This document shows positions 58,761-64,000 of a stretch of 64,000 bases of DNA, piece after piece. A model generated the notes under the pieces. The model did not search any database, was not told the origin of the DNA, and was given only the letters and a program-made list of their open reading frames with translations. Positions within the stretch are counted from its first letter, which is position 1. The number at the start of each line of letters is the position of its first letter. Source of the stretch: Candidatus Poribacteria bacterium (GTDB lineage Bacteria; Poribacteria; WGA-4E; PCPOR2b); contig JAJECO010000054.1 in assembly GCA_022822005.1 (NCBI GenBank), forward strand, positions 96,108 through 160,107. The letters are read 5' to 3'. The translations under genes were made by a program, and so were the position numbers.

Positions 58761-60239
58761 TTATTCAACGGCGCCAATCTTTGCAGCTTCAGGAGCACTG
58801 GTCGGCAGTTTCTTCTTTGCCATTGTATCTTCTGGCACATAACCCGAGTAGTCGGAAATCGAGCCGTGCGTCAGTGCATAAACTGCAACGTTGGTCATGA
58901 AACGATAAACGCCTGGTGAATAGTGGACACTACGAGTTGGCAAACTCACCGACTCCATCGCACACATATAATCGCGACGGAATACTAACACGGAGATATG
59001 GTCACCAACCATAACGCCTTCGAGATAGTTCCGTTTCGGCGGGTGAGTTCCCCACCACCACAGGTCGAATCCAACCGGAGGACCGCCCATCTCGTAGAAG
59101 TTGCTGTAAATCTCATGGTCGTTCGGAATTCGTGTTACCTGATATTCAGGCATAACGAAACGCATCTGAGCCAAGAACAGACGAATCATTGCTTGTGCGG
59201 GTGCGTTGACACCACAGTCATCAAAAGCAAGGACGCCGCCTCTTTCGACGAGGTAGCGACGGAGTGATGCCGCTTCGCTTTCAGACAGACGGTTGTCCAA
59301 TTTACCACCGCCGTACTGACGACTCATCAGGTTCTTGGAACGGGTGAGTGAAGGATCGTGACCCGTCATGAAAAGCATAGGGGCTTTGTGCAAGTTCGCA
59401 TCGGTGAACTTGAGCGCGCCACCTTCGACGTTCATGTCTGTTTTAATTTTCGTCCGTTCGTTCATCCATTTTGTCCACGCGTTCAGCGAGGAGGCATCAG
59501 CCCACCAGTCGGAGAGGCTGTGACGGACACGGGTGAAGCGGAAGACACCGCGAATATCGGCACCACGACCAATAACGCGACCACCGGGTTCACCACGGGG
59601 CAGTGGAGGCACTTCGACGTTACCCAAAGTAATGTTTTCAACGACATCACCAAGAGCATCGCGAGTTGCACCAACGTGTTCGACCATAGCAAGTCCAGCC
59701 GGACGCTCAAAGGCGACCTTCACCTGCACGATACCGCCGATACCACGACCGATGTTAGCGGGTGCGGCACTTGGAGCTGTGGCGACGGGTGCGGAGAATG
59801 CCAGTGCGCCGGGCGCGTCAGAGACGGGCAGGTCGGCATGTGTCACAACTTGCGGCACTGGGGCATTGGGACTTGTTACTTTCGGAACGTTGGGGTTGAG
59901 GGGTGCATCCAACTTCACCACTTTATTGGAAAACTCTAAAACGGTTTGTGGTTGCACGGAGGTCGGACGCACAACGGCTGCTGTCGTCACTCTGGGCTGG
60001 ACCTGAACCTGCTCGACAACCACTGTATTTGTGGTCGGAACGGTTGGTTTAACCACCGGCTTAATGACCGGTTTACGAACTTGAGGTTTGGGGGGCTCTT
60101 TCGCCTGTAGCACTTCGGCACCGACCAAATCTTTGAACTGCTGGGTCTGGGTGACGAGATAGATACCCGCGATAACAAAGGCGACTCCGTGAACAATCAA
60201 CGAGGTCATTAAAGCCCCTGAGGTCTTCTTGGCACTCAT
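58761..60239 (-). CDS. TonB-like N-terminal fused to DUF4159 domain
   Basis: A 492-residue inner-membrane-anchored protein. An N-terminal helix (MTSLIVHGVAFVIAGIYLVT) leads into a proline/lysine-rich TonB-like spacer (EPPKPQVRKPVIKPVVKPTVP), a linker to about residue 240, and a DUF4159 domain: KAPMLFMTGHDPSLTRS, YGGGKLDNRLSESEAASLRRYLVERGGVLAFDDCG, LFLAQMRFVMPEYQVTRIPNDHEIYSNFYEMGGPPVGFDLWWWG. DUF4159 has a GATase-like fold in which the DDCG strand recalls a nucleophile region. GGAGGAAAA lies 4-5 nt before the ATG. Upstream there is a sigma-54 promoter with paired palindromes; downstream, a strong terminator. It is a single-gene transcript. Confidence 0.82.
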   Translation of the reverse strand: MSAKKTSGALMTSLIVHGVAFVIAGIYLVTQTQQFKDLVGAEVLQAKEPPKPQVRKPVIKPVVKPTVPTTNTVVVEQVQVQPRVTTAAVVRPTSVQPQTVLEFSNKVVKLDAPLNPNVPKVTSPNAPVPQVVTHADLPVSDAPGALAFSAPVATAPSAAPANIGRGIGGIVQVKVAFERPAGLAMVEHVGATRDALGDVVENITLGNVEVPPLPRGEPGGRVIGRGADIRGVFRFTRVRHSLSDWWADASSLNAWTKWMNERTKIKTDMNVEGGALKFTDANLHKAPMLFMTGHDPSLTRSKNLMSRQYGGGKLDNRLSESEAASLRRYLVERGGVLAFDDCGVNAPAQAMIRLFLAQMRFVMPEYQVTRIPNDHEIYSNFYEMGGPPVGFDLWWWGTHPPKRNYLEGVMVGDHISVLVFRRDYMCAMESVSLPTRSVHYSPGVYRFMTNVAVYALTHGSISDYSGYVPEDTMAKKKLPTSAPEAAKIGAVE

Positions 60240-60334
60240 ATTTTTCCTCCAAAAATGTTGTTTGTATATAAAGATTTGAAACGAACCCTCACATCATGCG
60301 TGATGCAAAAGTAGACTACGATGACCCGATTAAT

Positions 60335-60350
60335 AGCAATTAGTGTGCCA
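60335..60350 (-). promoter_or_regulatory. Sigma-54 (RpoN) promoter
   Basis: Minus strand TGGCAC-ACTAA-TTGCT: the -24 GG and -12 GC dinucleotides are spaced by exactly 10 nt. The predicted start is near 60324, giving an 85-nt leader before the DUF4159-gene ATG. Confidence 0.7.
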
Positions 60351-60414
60351 TGTCCTACAAACTTAGGGATACCCGCAGATAGCAGGATTTCTATTGCCGA
60401 TTAATCGATTTAAT

Positions 60415-60462
60415 GCACCAAATGGGGTAGAATGAATCTTTAGAATTGCACCAAATGGTGCA
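60415..60462. promoter_or_regulatory. Paired upstream activator-like sites
   Basis: TGCACCAAATGG (60415-60426) and the full palindrome TGCACCAAATGGTGCA (60447-60462), 32 bp apart, roughly 90-140 bp upstream of the predicted sigma-54 start: the usual position of enhancer-binding-protein sites. Confidence 0.6.
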
Positions 60463-60502
60463 GTTTTCGCGTTAATCCCACTATTGACCGAACAAGGATT
60501 AG

Positions 60503-60521
60503 GCAGGAAAGGGTTATCCTA
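60503..60521 (+). repeat. 19-bp direct repeat, copy 1
   Basis: GCAGGAAAGGGTTATCCTA, identical at 60715-60733, where it overlaps the last codons of the 2-hydroxyacid dehydrogenase gene. Confidence 0.6.
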
Positions 60522-60583
60522 ACGCAAGTTGCCATTAATAGGAAAAGTTGCAAGCTAGGAGCATGAGAGCGAAATTGGACCAA

Positions 60584-60703
60584 TCACCGCTCGCAGTGGA
60601 TTGCCAAATCCACTGCACACGTACAAAGATGGCTCCGTTCCGCCTGTCCCGATCTTATCGGGGAGAGTCCGAGACTTGGATATGTCTATCCAAGCCGAGC
60701 GGG
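60584..60703 (+). repeat. Palindromic dispersed repeat, copy 2 (partner 39368-39445)
   Basis: AGTGGATT-GCCA-AATCCACT, then CACACGTACAAAGATGGCT, an inserted CCCGATCTTATCGGG unit and GCCGAGCGGG. Stem changes against copy 1 are compensatory. Confidence 0.65.
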
Positions 60704-60725
60704 TTTGACAACTAGCAGGAAAGGG

Positions 60726-61742
60726 TTATCCTATCAAGTCGAAGCGATTGAAATCGACTGTGCCAACAACAGGTCTATTCGCGAAAAAATCCTCCAACGC
60801 TGCAAGTGTCGACTCGCCGATCTTGGCGTAGCCGTAAGCGCCGGTTCCAGAGACGTGAGGGGTAACAAAGACGTTTGGCAATCCCAGGAACGGGCTATCT
60901 GGCGGTAACGGTTCCGGAGTTGTGACATCAAGTGTGATAAAGATACGACCGGTCCGCGCTTCAGTCAGTAAGGCATCATGGTCGATGACGCTGCCCCGCG
61001 AAGTGTTGACCAACGTGGCTCCGTCCCGAAGCAGTTTCAATTGTTCCTCACCGATCATCTTATCTGTTTCTGAGATACTTGGTGCGTGAACGGTCACAAT
61101 ATCGGCTGCGGCAAAGAGATCGTTGAGCGAAACTTTCTCCACGCCAAGCGCGCCTGCCTCCCAATCTGAAAGGTACGGATCGTAGATCAGTTTCCTTGCC
61201 TCGAAAGACTGCAAGAGCTTAATCACCTGTCTTCCAACTTTGCTTGCCGAAATTATGCCGACGGTACTTCCACGTAAAGAGGGCGCTACGGAAGCCACCT
61301 CACTACGATTCCACTTCCCTGATCGGGTGTGCAGGATAAAGTCAACCCATCGGCGGGTGGTCATAATCATTGCACCAATCGTGTATTCGGCGACATTGTA
61401 AGCGATAGCTTCGTTGGCATTGAACACACAGATCTGGCGCGGTAGGATGTATTTCTCAAGAACCTCACCGACAAGACGCTTTATGGAACCCGCTGAATGG
61501 GCGATGATTCGGAGTGCGTCTGCATTAGCCATCACTTTTTCAGTTATCGGTGACACACCCCAACCGGTGACTACACCCTCGAACCCAGCAACACGTTCAG
61601 CGATTTGATCGCTTGTGTAGCTTGAGCCGGTTTCATTCAGGGTTACATCGAATTGTTCCTGAAATCGCGCGAAAACTTCTGGCGGGAAAACCTCTGCGGT
61701 ATGACCTGATGTGGGCAGGTATAAGATTTTCGGTTTGCTCAT
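60726..61742 (-). CDS. D-isomer-specific 2-hydroxyacid dehydrogenase
   Basis: A 338-residue NAD-dependent dehydrogenase of the D-2-hydroxyacid (PGDH-like) family. Catalytic residues are visible: Arg in LVNTSRGSVID, Glu in LDVTTPEPLPPDSPF, His in VTPHVSG. The nucleotide motif is GSTVGIISASKVGRQVIKLL, with I-S-A-S in place of the usual GxGxxG spacing. The substrate could be a 2-hydroxy acid such as hydroxypyruvate or a sugar-acid product; unknown. It has a well-conserved length. The last codons overlap a 19-bp repeat. It is co-oriented with the EF-G gene 34 bp upstream and probably co-transcribed with it. Confidence 0.88.
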   Translation of the reverse strand: MSKPKILYLPTSGHTAEVFPPEVFARFQEQFDVTLNETGSSYTSDQIAERVAGFEGVVTGWGVSPITEKVMANADALRIIAHSAGSIKRLVGEVLEKYILPRQICVFNANEAIAYNVAEYTIGAMIMTTRRWVDFILHTRSGKWNRSEVASVAPSLRGSTVGIISASKVGRQVIKLLQSFEARKLIYDPYLSDWEAGALGVEKVSLNDLFAAADIVTVHAPSISETDKMIGEEQLKLLRDGATLVNTSRGSVIDHDALLTEARTGRIFITLDVTTPEPLPPDSPFLGLPNVFVTPHVSGTGAYGYAKIGESTLAALEDFFANRPVVGTVDFNRFDLIG

Positions 61743-61776
61743 CGGTGCTCCTTTGATTGGTCTGGTTGTGTAAGTG

Positions 61777-63855
61777 CTAAAACAGCGGTCTATTTATAAC
61801 GGCGTCTCGTGTGCTGGCGGGGGCAACGTCGTGATGAGAGAACTCCATTGTGAACATCCCACGTCCCTGAGTCAGTGAGCGTAACTCCGTTGTATATTGG
61901 AACATCTGCGCTAACGGAACCTGTGCATCAATGAATTCCGATGTTCCCACTGCCCCGGTTTCGTGGATTTGGGCGCGGCGTGCATTGAGGTCGCCAATTA
62001 CCTTGCCAATATGCTCACTCGGTGCGATCACCTGAATTTGCATAATCGGCTCTAACAGGACGGGCGATGCCTTTTGGGCGGCGTTCTCAACAGCGATGAC
62101 GGACGCGGCCTCAAAGGCTGCGTCCGATGAGTCTGTCTGATGGTATGACCCTCCGAGGAGGACCACTTTGATGTCTTGCATGGGGAAGCCACTTAACACT
62201 CCGTTGGACATCGCGCCTCGCGCCCCTTGTTCGATGGCGCCGACATATTGGCGAGGGATATCTAATTCGTTGCTTTCATCCGCAAACTCAAAACCCGTTC
62301 CTCTTGGTAGAGGTTCCAGTCTGAGTATGACATCTCCGTAGATGCCCTCATCATCAATCTTGTGAATGTACTTCCCTTGGGCTTCGGCGACTTGGTTGAT
62401 TGTTTCACGGTAGGCAACCTGCAATTTGCTGACACGCGCGTTCACTTGGAATTCGCGCAGCATCCGATCTGTCAGAATCTCCAGATGCAGCTCTCCCATG
62501 CCTGAGATCACGCGCTGCCCGGTTTCATCGTCGATCTGTACAGTGAAGGTCGGATCCTCTTCCATCATGAAGTCCAATGTTTCTTCAAGGGCATCTTTGT
62601 CTCTTTCGGACCGCGGCTCAATGGCGACAGATATGACCGGCTCTGGAAACACCATCGATTCCAGCAGAATTGGATGCGAGGCAGTCGTCAACGTGTCCCC
62701 GGTGGTGGTGTCTTTCAACCCGACCAGCGCGACGATGTCTCCTGCGTGGGCTTCATCACAGGTTTCCCGTTTATTAGCGTGCATCTGCAAGATTCGCGTC
62801 GCCCGTTCTTTTGTGTCTTTTGTTACATTATAAACGACCTCCCCACGTTTGAGCGTTCCAGAGTAGATGCGGCAGTAGACAATTTTCGCTACATTTGGGT
62901 CCCGGGCAATCTTGAACGCTAATGCGGCAAACGGCGCGTCATCTTTCGACTCACGATCTTCCTCACGATCTTTTCCCGGGACGATGCCCTCAATCGGTGG
63001 CACATCAGTTGGTGATGGCAGGAAATCGATAATCGCATCGAGCAACGGTTGAACACCTTGATTCTTCAGAGCCGTTCCACATAGCACTGGGACAAGGCTG
63101 TTGTTTAACGTTGCCAGACGGATTCCACTCAGGAGTTCTGCTTCTGTAATCTCTTCGCCTTCGAGATACTTTTCCAACAGAGCGTCGTCTTCACTCGCCA
63201 CGGCTTCAATTAATGCTTCACGCGCTTCCTGCGCTGCTACCTCTAACTCGTCGGGGATATCTGTTAGATCAAAGGTCTGTCCCTGATCCTCCTCATGCCA
63301 ACGGAGGGCTTTCATACGGATGAGATCTACGACACCTGAAAACTCGCTTTCAGCACCGATTGGTAGCTGGAGGAGTACGGGATTGGCTCCCAGTCGCGCT
63401 TTCATCATCTCGATAACGCGCGGAAAATCGGCACCCATTCGATCCATCTTGTTCACGAAAGCGATTCGTGGGATATGATAACGCTCTGCTTGACGCCATA
63501 CCGTTTCGGATTGGGGCTCAACGCCGCCGACCGCGCAGAATAGAGCGACCGCGCCATCCAAGATACGCAGGGAACGCTCAACCTCGACGGTGAAGTCAAC
63601 ATGCCCCGGTGTATCGATCAGATGGATCGCGTGGTCAGCCCAGAAGCAGGTTGTCGCCGCCGCTGTGATGGTTACACCGCGCTCGCGCTCTTGGACCATC
63701 CAATCCATATCCGTGGTCCCGTCGTCGATGTCGCCGATTTTATGTTTTTTACCGGTGTAGAATAGGATGCGTTCGGTGGTCGTTGTTTTGCCGGCGTCGA
63801 TATGCGCCATGATACCGATGTTTCGTACCTGTTCAATCTCATATTCCCTTGGCAT
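61777..63855 (-). CDS. fusA: Translation elongation factor G
   Basis: A 692-residue five-domain translational GTPase that drives ribosome translocation. G motifs: [20 protein letters not shown] (P-loop), [10 protein letters not shown] (switch I), DTPGH (G3) and NKMD (G4). Domain IV includes [17 protein letters not shown] near 460; the C-terminal end is [17 protein letters not shown] start at the ATG at 63855 with GGAGAG 5 nt upstream, which gives the usual EF-G length; an in-frame ATG six codons earlier has a poorly spaced site. Unlike most bacteria it is not next to rpsL, rpsG or tuf here, so it may be a second EF-G or a relocated gene. Confidence 0.93.
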   Translation of the reverse strand: MPREYEIEQVRNIGIMAHIDAGKTTTTERILFYTGKKHKIGDIDDGTTDMDWMVQERERGVTITAAATTCFWADHAIHLIDTPGHVDFTVEVERSLRILDGAVALFCAVGGVEPQSETVWRQAERYHIPRIAFVNKMDRMGADFPRVIEMMKARLGANPVLLQLPIGAESEFSGVVDLIRMKALRWHEEDQGQTFDLTDIPDELEVAAQEAREALIEAVASEDDALLEKYLEGEEITEAELLSGIRLATLNNSLVPVLCGTALKNQGVQPLLDAIIDFLPSPTDVPPIEGIVPGKDREEDRESKDDAPFAALAFKIARDPNVAKIVYCRIYSGTLKRGEVVYNVTKDTKERATRILQMHANKRETCDEAHAGDIVALVGLKDTTTGDTLTTASHPILLESMVFPEPVISVAIEPRSERDKDALEETLDFMMEEDPTFTVQIDDETGQRVISGMGELHLEILTDRMLREFQVNARVSKLQVAYRETINQVAEAQGKYIHKIDDEGIYGDVILRLEPLPRGTGFEFADESNELDIPRQYVGAIEQGARGAMSNGVLSGFPMQDIKVVLLGGSYHQTDSSDAAFEAASVIAVENAAQKASPVLLEPIMQIQVIAPSEHIGKVIGDLNARRAQIHETGAVGTSEFIDAQVPLAQMFQYTTELRSLTQGRGMFTMEFSHHDVAPASTRDAVINRPLF

Positions 63856-63904
63856 ATATCTCTCCGTATCCATTTCCTCAAGGTCAGTTTGATGGCGGTT
63901 TCAT

Positions 63905-63962
63905 AAGTCCCCCTGTGACAAATTTCCCCCTTGATAAGGGGGGGTGGGGGATTTAGGGGGTT
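63905..63962 (-). repeat. Dispersed repeat, inverted partner of 43029-43084
   Basis: Ends AAGTCCCCCTGTGACAA and ATTTAGGGGGTT match 43029-43084 in reverse. The middle is a separate G-rich unit around CCCCCTTGATAAGGGGGG. Confidence 0.6.
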
Positions 63963-64000
63963 AAAAGTCAAAAATCTACCCCCTGCGTGCTAAATTTGCG

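Overview
This 64-kb window is chromosomal DNA of a Gram-negative bacterium, as shown by TonB-dependent receptors, porin-like barrels, lipoproteins and a LolA-like protein. Several gene families point to Candidatus Poribacteria or a close relative: PhyH-type dioxygenases, paired enolase-superfamily enzymes, SMP-30 lactonase, repetitive secreted proteins (WD40, LRR, Ycf48-type) and many small palindromic intergenic repeats. That placement is inference from gene content. I see no rRNA, tRNA, CRISPR array, transposase or phage gene.

Layout. 1-3.1 kb: three secreted proteins (partial WD40 protein, a carboxypeptidase-regulatory/C-type-lectin protein and its lectin-less paralogue). 3.7-11.2 kb: a heme-uptake operon on the minus strand (PepSY protein, TonB receptor, CcsA/HemX-like membrane protein, small protein, HmuY, HmuT, HmuU, HmuV). 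11.6-17.1 kb: a glycan cluster (GHMP sugar kinase, UDP-glucose dehydrogenase, FAD oxidoreductase, GT-C glycosyltransferase). 17.2-21.4 kb: a second iron operon (small lipoprotein, FecA-like receptor, DUF4856). 21.9-23.3 kb: IsdG-type heme monooxygenase coupled to a Rieske ferredoxin, divergent from bacterioferritin. 23.3-28.3 kb: di-heme oxidoreductase, NUDIX, lipoprotein, imelysin and porin. 28.8-33.6 kb: envelope proteins and two tandem LRR lipoproteins. 33.9-37.6 kb: DUF58 protein and an RsbU/RsbV/RsbW-type partner-switching set. 37.8-50.3 kb: metabolic genes (GT2, SDR, Zn-alcohol dehydrogenase, GNAT, PhyH dioxygenase, a large toroid-like protein, PfkB kinase, ArsC, two enolase-superfamily enzymes, SMP-30 lactonase). 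50.4-58.5 kb: RseB-like protein, anti-sigma factor, SdiA-regulated protein, DUF4956 and a giant Ycf48-like propeller lipoprotein. 58.8-63.9 kb: TonB-like/DUF4159 fusion, 2-hydroxyacid dehydrogenase and EF-G.

How it fits together. Roughly 3.7-28.3 kb, apart from the glycan genes, reads as an iron and heme island: heme capture, import, degradation and storage, plus imelysin-type periplasmic iron handling. TGAGNCTCA-centred Fur-like boxes precede all three iron operons. Two of these operons also share a nearly identical leader of about 115 nt downstream of the box. In the third, a consensus promoter followed by a Fur-like box and a strong terminator could make an RNA of about 77 nt. Other regulatory observations are a clear sigma-54 promoter with paired upstream palindromes before the DUF4159 gene, an attenuator-like leader before the GNAT gene, and a MITE-like element with 11-bp terminal inverted repeats and a 5-bp target duplication.
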